From Saprospiraceae bacterium (lineage in GTDB: Bacteria > Bacteroidota > Bacteroidia > Bacteroidales > JAIPBB01): a stretch of 31,315 bases of DNA. Made by a program: the position numbers and the translations under genes. Under the pieces are notes generated by a model. That model did not search any database and was not told where the DNA came from. It saw only the letters and a list, made by a program, of their open reading frames with translations. The DNA lies in NCBI GenBank assembly GCA_021739805.1, contig JAIPBB010000017.1:1-31315 (forward strand), read 5' to 3'. Below are positions 23,442 through 31,315 of the stretch, piece by piece. The first letter of the stretch is position 1; each line of letters starts with the position of its first letter.

Positions 23442-24944
23442 ATGAACGATAAACTTCAATTAAACCCAAATCCTTTAGTAAGTTATTTAGGCAAACCATC
23501 TTCTGAATTCACAAAATCAGATATTATTCATTATGTTGAAGACAATGGAATTGAGATGATTAACTTTAGGTACATAGCCGGAGACGGTAGGCTTAAAACC
23601 TTAAATTTTGTAATTAATAGCAAAAGGCATCTTGATAGAATTTTAACAACGGGCGAAAGAGTTGATGGTTCAAGTTTATTCTCTCATATCGAGGCAGGTG
23701 CAAGTGATTTATATGTAATTCCTAGATATAAAACGGCTTTTGAAAATCCGTTTACTGATATTCCATCCCTGGATATTTTATGTTCATTTTACACAAAATA
23801 TGGAGAGCCAATGGAAAGTGCTCCTGAATATGTACTAAAAAAAGCACATGATTCACTAAAAGAGCAAACAGGAATGTCTTTCGAAGCAATGGGTGAACTT
23901 GAGTATTATGTGATTTCTGAAAAAGAAGCCATTTTTGAATCAACTGACCAAAAAGGTTATCATGAATCATTTCCTTTTAATAAATGGGAAATGTTTCGAA
24001 CTGAAGCTATGGCTGCAATAGCAAGCACCGGTGGAACTATTAAATATGGTCATTCGGAAGTTGGAAACTTTTCTGTTGATGATAAAATCTATGAGCAAAA
24101 TGAAATAGAGTTTCTTCCTACTAATGTTGAAGATGCTGCTGATCAACTCGTAATTGCAAAATGGATTCTTAGAACCATGGCTTATAAATATGGTGTTACT
24201 GTTACTTTTGCACCCAAAATTACTGTTGGGAAAGCCGGAAGTGGTTTGCATATTCACACTAAGTTGGTAAAAGATGGAAAAAATATGTTTGTTACTGATG
24301 GCAAATTAAATGAGATAGCTAAAAAAACAATAGCTGGTTATTTAAGTTGTGCAGCCTCATTAACGGCATTTGGAAATACAAATCCAACATCATATTTCAG
24401 ATTAGTTCCTCATCAGGAAGCTCCTACTAATATCTGCTGGGGAGATAGAAATCGTTCAGTTTTAGTTAGAGTTCCATTAGGTTGGAGAGGCAAAAAGAAT
24501 ATGGCTGCCAATGCAAACCCACTTGAAGAAAATTTTGACGTAGATTTTTCAGATAAACAAACAATTGAATTCAGATGTCCTGATGGTTCAGCAGATATAT
24601 ATTTATTACTTGCAGGATTAACAGTTGCTGCTCGACATGGTTTTGAAATGGCTAATAGCCTTGAATTGGCTGAAAAAAGCTATGTCGATATCGATATATT
24701 TAAGGATGAGTTTAAAGATAGATTAAAAAACCTTAAACAATTACCAGCTTCATGTTGGGAATCGGCAGAATACCTAAAAGAACAACGAAGTATTTATGAA
24801 AAATACAATGTTTTCTCCACAGGTATCATCGATGGTATTATTTGTCAATTAAAATCTCATAAGGATAAAGACATCAGAGATATTATAAAATATGACCAAT
24901 CAAAAATCCTAAAACTTGTTGAGAAGCATTTTCATTGTGGATAG
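23442..24944 (+). CDS. glnA: Glutamine synthetase (class I-like, Bacteroidota type)
   Basis: Makes glutamine from glutamate, ammonia and ATP. Of 500 residues from the preferred ATG at 23442 (MNDKLQLNPN); an in-frame GTG at 23409 would add 11 residues but has no strong support. The visible blocks are DGRLKTLNF and GERVDGSSLFSHIEAGASDL, the GSGLHIH signature of the ATP/ammonia region, RLVPHQEAPTNICWGDRNRS and EFRCPDGSADIYLLLAG with the catalytic-region glutamate. It lacks the NLYDLPPE-type adenylylation site near the C-terminus, so control by adenylyltransferase is unlikely. It is monocistronic, ending at a strong stem-loop. Confidence 0.85.
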   Translation: MNDKLQLNPNPLVSYLGKPSSEFTKSDIIHYVEDNGIEMINFRYIAGDGRLKTLNFVINSKRHLDRILTTGERVDGSSLFSHIEAGASDLYVIPRYKTAFENPFTDIPSLDILCSFYTKYGEPMESAPEYVLKKAHDSLKEQTGMSFEAMGELEYYVISEKEAIFESTDQKGYHESFPFNKWEMFRTEAMAAIASTGGTIKYGHSEVGNFSVDDKIYEQNEIEFLPTNVEDAADQLVIAKWILRTMAYKYGVTVTFAPKITVGKAGSGLHIHTKLVKDGKNMFVTDGKLNEIAKKTIAGYLSCAASLTAFGNTNPTSYFRLVPHQEAPTNICWGDRNRSVLVRVPLGWRGKKNMAANANPLEENFDVDFSDKQTIEFRCPDGSADIYLLLAGLTVAARHGFEMANSLELAEKSYVDIDIFKDEFKDRLKNLKQLPASCWESAEYLKEQRSIYEKYNVFSTGIIDGIICQLKSHKDKDIRDIIKYDQSKILKLVEKHFHCG

Positions 24945-25002
24945 GATTTAAATTCCAAAATACAAAGCATCAAATTACAAATAAAAACTAAAAACAATCT
25001 AC

Positions 25003-25078
25003 AAAATACCAAACAAGATAGCCTACAAATAGTAATTTGTTTGTGTTTAGTTTCCAGGTTTGGTATTTTTATTTTTTT
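25003..25078 (+). terminator. Probable terminator after glnA
   Basis: A perfect 12-base pair of arms, AAAATACCAAAC (25003-25014) and GTTTGGTATTTT (25058-25069), encloses a smaller hairpin ACAAAT-AGTA-ATTTGT (25025-25040). A T-rich run follows (to about 25078). The stem starts 58 bases after the glnA stop. Confidence 0.6.
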
Positions 25079-25099
25079 GAACATTGGAATTTATTTGTT

Positions 25100-25215
25100 A
25101 TACCAATTGTTAATTCAAAATAGTCCAAAGGACATTTTGAATTTTACAATGGTTAATGCCGTGTGAAACAATATTTAATATTAGATTTGGACTGTTAATT
25201 AATTCACATCGGTAT
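25100..25215. mobile_element. 116-base fold-back (MITE-like) element
   Basis: The ends are related inverted repeats: left ATACCAATTGTTAATTC (25100-25116) and right complement ATACCGATGTGAATTAA (25199-25215). Inside, a nearly perfect hairpin has arms AATTCAAAAT (25112-25121) and ATTTTGAATT (25134-25143) around GTCC-AAA-GGAC (25123-25133), plus an ATGCCGTGTGAA arm (25156-25167) that pairs with TTCACATCGGTAT (25203-25215). There is no coding frame. It resembles non-autonomous palindromic elements, but no transposase or target duplication can be assigned. Confidence 0.6.
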
Positions 25216-25480
25216 TATATATCTTTTGTAATTTATCTTTTCCAGTTTATCTGGCTTAGGGTTGTAGAACCCGCTTAAAAATTGTGTTCAATTTAACCTT
25301 TTCACACTTGTTTTGGAATAAAACATAGAAGGTAAAGCTATTCCAGTTTGCTCCGAAATGGCTTCTTTTGAAAGAGAAAATCGAGAACATTATTGAACTT
25401 TATGATAATCCTTTGATTGATGAAGGAGTTTGGTGTTTCCTGACTTGGTATAAACAATTTACGAGAACTTCCTTAAATCA
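25216..25480. other. Gene-free stretch, possible decayed coding sequence
   Basis: It holds a small hairpin GGGTT-GTAG-AACCC (25259-25272) and an open plus-strand frame without obvious family, whose last 41 codons (25359-25484, from an ATG) encode a short acidic peptide with EGVWCFLTWYKQF. The frame could be a relic or chance. The stop overlaps the end of the minus-strand gene by 4 bases. I see no further structure. Confidence 0.35.
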
Positions 25481-25765
25481 TTAGAATAAAAACATTCCAA
25501 TATTGATTATTATCGTAAGAAAACCAACTATCACATATTTTAATGGTTTCTCATTATGTTTTTTAAATGTTAAAAAACCGCAAATAGCACCAATAATTCC
25601 TAAAACAATAATAATGCTTAAATAAAAAGTTGGAAACATGTAGAAAAAAAGAAGAGTTGTAAAATTATACAAATACAATAAATGACAAGAATCGTAAACT
25701 AAAATGCAATTCAAAATAATTATTAATACTCCCAATGTTTTATAAACGAAACTTCTTTTAATCAT
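25481..25765 (-). CDS. Small multi-pass membrane protein of unknown function
   Basis: The 94-residue protein has three hydrophobic segments (about 9-24, 35-63 and 75-94), a KKHNEK loop between the second and third, and a basic MIKRS start. It is a plausible real gene: the hydrophobicity is regular and it ends cleanly. I do not recognise a family and no operon partner adjoins it closely; the MCE gene ends 86 bases upstream on the same strand. Confidence 0.55.
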   Translation of the reverse strand: MIKRSFVYKTLGVLIIILNCILVYDSCHLLYLYNFTTLLFFYMFPTFYLSIIIVLGIIGAICGFLTFKKHNEKPLKYVIVGFLTIIINIGMFLF

Positions 25766-25851
25766 GCCAAAATTTGTATTGTATTATTTCCCTGTTCACC
25801 TTTAGCTCATTGATATTTAAGGCTTTTTTCAAATTGCTCACTGCCTATTGC

Positions 25852-26847
25852 CTACTTTTCTTCCTCCGCTGGAGTGTATTTATTTTTCTTGTCACTTTTC
25901 CCAAATACTGAAAAATGAACATATCGTTTTGGGTGGAGTTTCATGTCAAGAAGGAGTTCATCGAGTTCTTTTGTAGCTGATTCCAGGTTGTTATATAGAG
26001 AGTCGTTATTTACCAATAAACCGAGGCTTCCTTCGCCCTTATTAATTTTCTCAACAATTTGAGCTACTTCGTTTAATGTTTTATCAGCATTTCGCATTGT
26101 TTTCGAAAAATCAATTTGAGCAAGAGAGTCACTAACATTAGAAAAATTAGTAATCACATTATTAATCTTATCATTACTCTCAGCGATATTGTGTGAGATA
26201 GACTCAATATTCCCAAAAATTCTCGCAAAACGCATTCGTTGTGATGAAACTAAAGTATCAATATTATAAGTTGTGCTTTCAAGGTTTTGAATTGTTAATT
26301 TAATACTCTCGAAACTTTTGGCTAGATTTTCACGAGTTGTTTCATTAAAAATATAGCGGATTGCCATTAAAGCTGTGTCGAGGCTAACCATAAGACCTTC
26401 GAGTTTGTTTTTAACAGGAAGCATTTGCAGGTTAATTTCATCCTGAATTGAGGTTGAAACCATACTTTCGAGAGTATCGTTGATATTAATAAATGTTTCA
26501 GAATTTCCCAATCGAATATTAATAGTACTTACTCCCAGAAGGTCATTTTCGATAACTGCAATGGAATTATCGGGAATTGCAATATCCTTTTCAATTAAAA
26601 ATTTCACAACAAGTCTGCCTGAAGTATCACCCGGAAGAAAGTAGATGTCCTTTACCTGTCCAATTTTATAGCCGTTGATATCAACATTGTTTGCAATACG
26701 TAAGCCTTTTACATTATCATAAACAGAATAATATATTCTTTCCTTTTTGAAAATGTTTTCACCTTTAAGAAAATAGAACCCATAATACATTAGCCCTAAT
26801 GTAAGAATAACAATAAATCCTATTTTAACTTCTTTTGGTATTTTCAA
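25852..26847 (-). CDS. MCE/MlaD family lipid-transport protein
   Basis: The 331-residue protein has an N-terminal membrane anchor (about 8-26), an MCE domain (about 36-115) with VYDNVKGLRIANNVDINGYKIG and ENDLLGVSTINIRLGN, then a long helical tail (about 140-300) with many S/N/D/L heptad-like positions, expected to form a tube or coiled coil. MlaD-type proteins carry phospholipids between the membranes. The Mla ATPase and permease genes are not in view. It is downstream of the amidase gene on the same strand, a pairing I believe is common in Bacteroidota. The C-terminus is charged (KSDKKNKYTPAEEEK). Confidence 0.85.
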   Translation of the reverse strand: MKIPKEVKIGFIVILTLGLMYYGFYFLKGENIFKKERIYYSVYDNVKGLRIANNVDINGYKIGQVKDIYFLPGDTSGRLVVKFLIEKDIAIPDNSIAVIENDLLGVSTINIRLGNSETFININDTLESMVSTSIQDEINLQMLPVKNKLEGLMVSLDTALMAIRYIFNETTRENLAKSFESIKLTIQNLESTTYNIDTLVSSQRMRFARIFGNIESISHNIAESNDKINNVITNFSNVSDSLAQIDFSKTMRNADKTLNEVAQIVEKINKGEGSLGLLVNNDSLYNNLESATKELDELLLDMKLHPKRYVHFSVFGKSDKKNKYTPAEEEK

Positions 26848-26957
26848 AGCCTTTGATTTAATTTATTTGCAAAATTAATAAATAATTCTATTTTAATATT
26901 CTTAATGTTGTTAAATTCTTGATCTGGTATATTATTAAATTCTAAAACTTTCCCATT

Positions 26958-26996
26958 ATATCTTGCATCCTGTATCCTGAATCTTCTACCCTGAAT
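26958..26996. repeat. CCTGAAT-type degenerate tandem repeat
   Basis: Imperfect units ATCTTGC, ATCCTGT, ATCCTGA, ATCTTCT, ACCCTGA repeat in the 175-base gap between the amidase and MCE genes. It is another gap repeat with its own unit. The rest of the gap is AT-rich with no visible gene. Confidence 0.5.
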
Positions 26997-27022
26997 AATT
27001 ACGAATTCAGATTTTCACAGTC

Positions 27023-28168
27023 TTATTTCAATAATTCAACCGCTTCCTTAGGTGTAATTCTTTTACCATTATTAAATGCAATAATAAATGCATCACTAAA
27101 TCCTTTTGCCTGAACCTTTTTTTGCAATTCTACTGCATCCTGGAGTGTTTTTGTCTTGCCAACATAATATTTATAAAGTCCGTTTTGAAAATATTTATCA
27201 ACTTCTTTCAAGCCTTTAAAATCAGACGAATTATTTGGTTTCTCTTTACTTGATGAAGTAAACTGCACACTAAAGTAAGTACTTAAATCTTCGACTCCAT
27301 CAGTTTTTTCATTTTGCTCGGAATTATTTACTGCTTCAATTTTTTCATTTGAAGCTTCATTTTTAACTTCTTCAACCCTAATATTTCCCCCGGGCTTTCC
27401 CTCCTTTTGTAATTTGTATTCTTTTATGGCATGATAAATTGCTAAAGCAATTTCATCTTGTCCTTTCTCCGACATTAAATATGCTTCTTCCTTTAAATTA
27501 CTGATAAAGCCTGTTTCAATTAAAATACTTGGCATAGTTGTTTTCCAAAGAACCAAATATCCAGCTTGTTTTACTCCTCTGTCATGTCTCCCAACTTTAT
27601 TGGTGAATTGTTTTTGAACCATAGTCGCTAATTCAGCACTTTGTTCAAGATATTGATTTGTGTAAAAAGATAATATTATTTCACCTTCTGGTGAATTAGG
27701 GTCAAAACCTTCATATTTTGTTTCATAGTTATCTTCAAGCAGAATAACCGAGTTTTCCTTTTTAGCAACAGCCTTACTTGCTTCATTTTTTGCAATACCC
27801 ATTACGAAAGTTTCTGTTCCATAAGGCGTTGTCGATGCTACGGCATTACAATGTATTGAAATAAATAAATCAGCTTTATTATCATTTGCTATTTTAGGCC
27901 TTTTATAAAGTTCAACAGCAACATCGGTTTTACGAGTATAAATTACTTTAACATCCTTGAGATTATCTTCGATATATTTCCCAACTTTTAATGTCATTTT
28001 AAGGGTAAGATCCTTTTCTTTACAATTTTTACCAATGGCTCCGGGGTCGTCTCCACCGTGCCCTGCATCAAGAACAATGGTTTTAATCCTGTATTCGTAA
28101 TATGAGGGATTAAAAGATGTTATGAAAACAAAACTTGTTATAACAAAAAATAGAATTATTCGTTTCAC
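27023..28168 (-). CDS. N-acetylmuramoyl-L-alanine amidase (Amidase_3) with C-terminal SPOR domain
   Basis: Zinc amidase that cuts the glycan-peptide bond of peptidoglycan, of 381 residues. A signal peptide or anchor spans about 1-20. The catalytic domain (about 28-252) shows LDAGHGGDDPG (zinc His37), NCKEKDLTL (Glu51), SIHCNA (His106) and ILIETGF (catalytic Glu219). A charged linker at 253-295 joins a SPOR-like domain (about 297-370: YFSVQFTSS, LYKYYVGKTKTLQDAVELQKKVQAKGFSDAFI), which binds denuded glycans at septa. This points to a division or cell-separation role. It is divergent from lptD and followed by the MCE gene. Confidence 0.9.
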   Translation of the reverse strand: MKRIILFFVITSFVFITSFNPSYYEYRIKTIVLDAGHGGDDPGAIGKNCKEKDLTLKMTLKVGKYIEDNLKDVKVIYTRKTDVAVELYKRPKIANDNKADLFISIHCNAVASTTPYGTETFVMGIAKNEASKAVAKKENSVILLEDNYETKYEGFDPNSPEGEIILSFYTNQYLEQSAELATMVQKQFTNKVGRHDRGVKQAGYLVLWKTTMPSILIETGFISNLKEEAYLMSEKGQDEIALAIYHAIKEYKLQKEGKPGGNIRVEEVKNEASNEKIEAVNNSEQNEKTDGVEDLSTYFSVQFTSSSKEKPNNSSDFKGLKEVDKYFQNGLYKYYVGKTKTLQDAVELQKKVQAKGFSDAFIIAFNNGKRITPKEAVELLK

Positions 28169-28231
28169 CTAAAATAATATATTTTAATTAGTTTTGAAAG
28201 CTGAAAAATTGAACTATAAGCCTTAATCCTA

Positions 28232-28239
28232 CAAAAATA
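28232..28239 (-). promoter_or_regulatory. Candidate -7 box for the amidase gene
   Basis: On the minus strand TATTTTTG (28239 to 28232) matches TAnnTTTG, 63 bases before the amidase ATG. No -33 TTTG is seen at the right distance. The divergent gap (28169-28404) also holds a GTTAACCAATTTATTAAC-like palindromic stretch near 28277. Confidence 0.35.
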
Positions 28240-28404
28240 GTAGTATGCGAATTAAATCTTGTTGTTACTATATGTTAATTGTTAACCAATTTATTAACAG
28301 TTATTTTTAATCTTTTATCTTAAATAATATTGTATAGTTTTTTTAAACCAAATATAAAATTAAATAAACGACTTTCAAAAATTAAAGTTGAAAGATTGAA
28401 GGCT

Positions 28405-31053
28405 ATGCCTTTAAATTTTTTCAATAGTTTTAGTCTATTATTTAAACTTACAATTTTATTTGTTTTTCTTTTGCTAAATAATTTTGTTCAGGCTCAAGAA
28501 CCTGAAATAAATAACGCATCTGATAGCATAAAAGTATTATCTGATACTATTGTGGTTGATACTATTCCAAAGGGTTCAGGTTTTGTTCTTGAGTCAAAAG
28601 TTGAATATAAGTCTTTTGACTCCATACATATGGATTTAAAAAATCAAAAAGCTTATTTATATGGAAAAGCGGAAATTCATTATCAGGAAATTAGTTTGAA
28701 AGCAGCTTATATTGAACTGGATTTTGCCAGGAATCTTGTATATGCAGAAGGACGTGAAGATTCAACAGGCAATCTGGAAGGAAAACCGGAATTCATGGAA
28801 GGAGACCAAAGCTTTAAGTCAAAAACCATTTCGTATGATTTCAAAACAAAAAAGGGCTTAATTCAAAATGTAATAACTCAAGAAGGCGAAGGCTATCTTC
28901 ATGGAGAACTTGTTAAAAAATCATCTGATGGAAGTTCGTGTATTAGTTCAGGAAGTTATACAACATGTAACCATGAGCATCCTCATTATGAAATAAAATT
29001 CTTTAAAGCAAAAGTTATCCCCAATGATAAAATTGTTACAGGTCCTGCCTATCTGTCGATTGCAGGTATTCCAACTCCTTTATTTATTCCATTTGGATTT
29101 TTTCCAAACAAAAAAGGTCAGGCTAACGGAATATTAATCCCAACTTATGGTGAAGCGGTAAATCGTGGATTCTTCCTTGAAAATGGTGGTTATTATTGGG
29201 GGATTAATGATTATATGGATTTAGCCTTAAGAGGAGATATTTATTCCAGGGGAAGTTGGGCCGTAAAAGCAAATTCAAATTATAATGTCAGATACAAATT
29301 CAGTGGTGACGTAAATCTTAGTTATGCCGTAAACTTAATTGGTGAAAAGGGTCAGGCAGATTATGAAAAAAACACCGACTTCTTTGTTAGATGGTCGCAC
29401 AGACAAAGTCCAAAAGCAAGACCCAACAGCCAATTTTCAGCAAACGTGAATGCAGGAAGTAGTAAATTCAATCAATTTAATCCTGCATCAACAAACGACA
29501 GACTTTCTAATACTTTTACCTCGAGTGTCGCTTACTCAACACTGATTGCAAATAAGTATAATTTTTCTGCAAACTTCAAGCATAGTCAAAATACTATAAC
29601 CAAACAAATGGATTTGAGTTTGCCGGAACTTACTTTTTCTGTAAACAGGTTTTATCCTTTACGAAAAAAATCAAAAGTCGGAGAACTTAAATGGTATGAT
29701 AATATAAGTATGAGTTACGTTGCTAATGCAAGAAATGATATAAACACCTATGATTCTTTACTTCTGAAAAGCGATTTTAGTGATTTTAAAAATGGAATTA
29801 AGCATTCTCTCCCAATAAGCAGTTCGGTGAAAGTATTGAAATATGCAACATGGACAAACTCTTTTACTATTACAGAAAGATGGTATTCCAGTAGCATAAG
29901 AAAGACCTGGGATAATGGTGCCGTTTTTACCCCAACTGACACAACTTATGGTTTTATAAGAACTGATACACTTAATGGTTTTAATGCCACCCACGACTTT
30001 AATTTGTCTAGCTCATTAAATACAAGAGTCTATGGAATGCTCCAGTTTAAACGTGGTCCTGTGAAAGCTTTGCGTCATGTTGTTTCACCTAACTTAAGTT
30101 TTTCATGGCATCCTGATTTTGGAGAATATAAATGGGGATATTATAAGTATTATCAAGACAAATCAGGAAAAGCAGTTCAGTATTCAATTTATGACAGGTA
30201 TATTTATCAAGCACCTCCATCAGGAAAGTATGGTGCATTAAACTTTGGCATTTCCAATAATCTTGAAATGAAGGTAAAATCGAAGAAAGATACAATCACC
30301 GGGGAGAAGAAAGTAAAGATAATTGAAAACTTTACTATTTCAAGCTCATATAATATGGCTAAAGATTCTTTAAAGATGGCACCTGTTTCATTAAGCGGAT
30401 ACACTAAGCTTTTTAAAAATCTTGACATCAGATATGCGAGTGTTTGGGATCCTTATATTATTAATGATTCAACAGGAGTTAACATTAATAAATTTGAATG
30501 GAACGAAAACAAAAGGTTGCTTCGAAAAAACAGTAACCAATGGCAGTTAGGCTTAAATTTAAATCTTGATTCCAAATCATTAAAAAAGAAGAAAAAGAAA
30601 AAAGAAGATGGTGAAAGTGAAGATATATCAAAAAATGAAGATGATGAATTAGAACTTCCAAATGAAGTTAACGCTGCAAAATTGAACCAGGTAAGCAATG
30701 TTGATTATGATAATCCCTGGAGCATAAATCTTTCTTACACTATGCGTTATATGAATACTTATAACTTTGCTGAAGATAAATTTAAAAATGAGTTTATTCA
30801 AACTTTAAACTTTTCCGGTGATTTGAGTATTACCAAAAATTGGAAGATAGGTGTAAGATCAGGTTATGACTTTAAAAACAAAGGTGTTTCCTACACTTCT
30901 GTTGATATTTTTAGAGATTTGCATTGTTGGGAAATGCACATGAACTGGATTCCAATAGGAACATGGAAAAGCTATAATCTTACAATAAAAGTGAAGGCAG
31001 CAGTACTTCAAGACCTTAAGCTGACGAAGAAAAAAGATTGGAGAGATTATTAG
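28405..31053 (+). CDS. lptD: LptD/OstA-like LPS-assembly outer-membrane protein
   Basis: Predicted outer-membrane translocon that places LPS on the surface, of 882 residues from the preferred ATG at 28405. That start gives MPLNFFNSFSLLFK plus a hydrophobic run and a QAQ signal-peptide end; an in-frame TTG at 28330 would add 25 basic residues ahead of the signal. The mature N-terminus has an OstA-like repeat region (about 60-200), including GSYTTCNHEHPHYEIK, then a large beta-strand-rich barrel. Only three cysteines are visible (SSC, TTC and HCWE), unlike the four of Escherichia coli LptD. A KKKKKKKED run lies near residue 728, probably a surface loop. It is divergent from the amidase gene. 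Confidence 0.8.
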   Translation: MPLNFFNSFSLLFKLTILFVFLLLNNFVQAQEPEINNASDSIKVLSDTIVVDTIPKGSGFVLESKVEYKSFDSIHMDLKNQKAYLYGKAEIHYQEISLKAAYIELDFARNLVYAEGREDSTGNLEGKPEFMEGDQSFKSKTISYDFKTKKGLIQNVITQEGEGYLHGELVKKSSDGSSCISSGSYTTCNHEHPHYEIKFFKAKVIPNDKIVTGPAYLSIAGIPTPLFIPFGFFPNKKGQANGILIPTYGEAVNRGFFLENGGYYWGINDYMDLALRGDIYSRGSWAVKANSNYNVRYKFSGDVNLSYAVNLIGEKGQADYEKNTDFFVRWSHRQSPKARPNSQFSANVNAGSSKFNQFNPASTNDRLSNTFTSSVAYSTLIANKYNFSANFKHSQNTITKQMDLSLPELTFSVNRFYPLRKKSKVGELKWYDNISMSYVANARNDINTYDSLLLKSDFSDFKNGIKHSLPISSSVKVLKYATWTNSFTITERWYSSSIRKTWDNGAVFTPTDTTYGFIRTDTLNGFNATHDFNLSSSLNTRVYGMLQFKRGPVKALRHVVSPNLSFSWHPDFGEYKWGYYKYYQDKSGKAVQYSIYDRYIYQAPPSGKYGALNFGISNNLEMKVKSKKDTITGEKKVKIIENFTISSSYNMAKDSLKMAPVSLSGYTKLFKNLDIRYASVWDPYIINDSTGVNINKFEWNENKRLLRKNSNQWQLGLNLNLDSKSLKKKKKKKEDGESEDISKNEDDELELPNEVNAAKLNQVSNVDYDNPWSINLSYTMRYMNTYNFAEDKFKNEFIQTLNFSGDLSITKNWKIGVRSGYDFKNKGVSYTSVDIFRDLHCWEMHMNWIPIGTWKSYNLTIKVKAAVLQDLKLTKKKDWRDY

Positions 31054-31056
31054 TGT

Positions 31057-31149
31057 GAAGGCTAAGGAGAAGGCTAAGGAAATGAATAAGCAATAGGCAA
31101 ATGTGATTGTGAATGGGTGAGTGGGTGAGTGGGTGAATGGGTGAAGTGG
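31057..31149. repeat. Tandem repeats after lptD
   Basis: Two perfect copies of the 12-base GAAGGCTAAGGA (31057-31068, 31069-31080) begin 4 bases after the lptD stop. From 31111, four or five 8-base GGGTGAGT/GGGTGAAT units run to 31149. An AATAGGCAA word at about 31092 also occurs inverted before the MCE gene stop (about 25845). Confidence 0.75.
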
Positions 31150-31177
31150 AGAAGGGGTGAGCATGAGAAACAGCCTA

Positions 31178-31315
31178 TGTCTTGTCCTGAAATAAGTTTA
31201 CAAAAAATGTAAACAAAAATCAGGATTATGAAAAGAAAAGTAAATCAATACACGGACGAATTCAGATTAAAAGTAGTTACGGAATACGTTGAAACTGCAA
31301 TTAGTCAAGAAGCAT
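31178..31315 (+). mobile_element. Left end of an IS3-like element, cut by the window edge
   Basis: TGTCTTGTCCTGAAATAAG begins at 31178 and fits a left terminal repeat (5' TG), with a GTTTACAAAAAATGTAAAC palindrome at 31196-31214. The transposase frame starts at 31228, 50 bases inside. The far end is outside the window, so the inverted repeat and target duplication cannot be tested. Confidence 0.6.
31228..31315 (+). CDS. IS3-family OrfA transposase, partial
   Basis: Only the first 29 codons are present: MKRKVNQYTDEFRLKVV and EYVETAISQEA follow. The YTDEFRLKVVTEY block is the start of the helix-turn-helix found in OrfA of IS3-type elements. The frame runs to the window end, so it is truncated by the window and not by mutation as far as can be seen. 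An orfB with the DDE domain should lie just downstream. Confidence 0.75.
   Translation, partial: MKRKVNQYTDEFRLKVVTEYVETAISQEA

Noticed and set aside
25359..25484. A 41-codon plus-strand frame before the small membrane protein
   Set aside because: No family is recognised and there is no ribosome-binding site or conservation evidence; kept only as a possible relic in the gap entry.
30453..30698. An 81-codon minus-strand frame with serine and phenylalanine runs
   Set aside because: It is the antisense of the lysine-rich tract of lptD.

Overview
The window is AT-rich chromosomal DNA, apparently from a member of the Bacteroidota and perhaps Bacteroidales-like. Evidence for this: menaquinone genes menE and menG; an LptD/OstA, N-acetylmuramoyl-L-alanine amidase and MlaD/MCE neighbourhood; a C69 dipeptidase next to a YfcC-type permease; a Bacteroidota-style glutamine synthetase; several TAnnTTTG-type -7 boxes; and gene gaps filled with short palindromic and tandem repeats. 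I see no tRNA, rRNA, CRISPR array or phage module. The genus cannot be decided from the sequence alone.

Layout. 1-1958 (+): end of a menaquinone cluster (menE, menG). 2173-3012 (-): metallo-beta-lactamase-fold hydrolase. 3013-3576: repeat-filled gap. 3577-5451 (+): membrane protein with a TMTC-like N-terminus and TPR repeats. 5651-12092 (-): eight-gene run, probably one or two operons, reading from the right: orphan C-terminal transketolase half, polyprenyl-phosphate-type GT2, DUF2304, a 127-aa unknown, a HEPN-like protein, a GMC-type flavoprotein, an NAD-dependent epimerase/reductase and a SAM methyltransferase. 12242-12889 (+): elbB. 13367-16841 (+): secreted C69 dipeptidase and YfcC-type carrier. 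16955-20639 (+): recO, a YfhO-like GT-C membrane protein and a helical-backbone metal-receptor protein, overlapping end to start. 20622-21350 (-): second DPM1-type GT2. 21405-23357 (+): another GT-C-like membrane protein. 23442-24944 (+): glutamine synthetase. 24945-25480: non-coding, with a terminator-like stem and a 116-bp fold-back element. 25481-28168 (-): small membrane protein, MCE protein and amidase. 28405-31053 (+): lptD. 31178-end: left end of an IS3-type element, cut by the window edge.

How it fits together. Much of the window serves the cell envelope: lipid-linked sugar donors (two DPM1-like GT2), membrane acceptor-type enzymes (three GT-C-like proteins), LPS export (LptD), lipid traffic (MCE) and peptidoglycan splitting (amidase). 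The minus-strand run looks like a pathway for an unusual sugar, polyol or lipid headgroup, but its product cannot be read from sequence. It is the best candidate here for an undescribed system. The other striking property is the gaps: almost every one carries a fold-back repeat or a gene-specific short tandem repeat that begins at or just after a stop codon.
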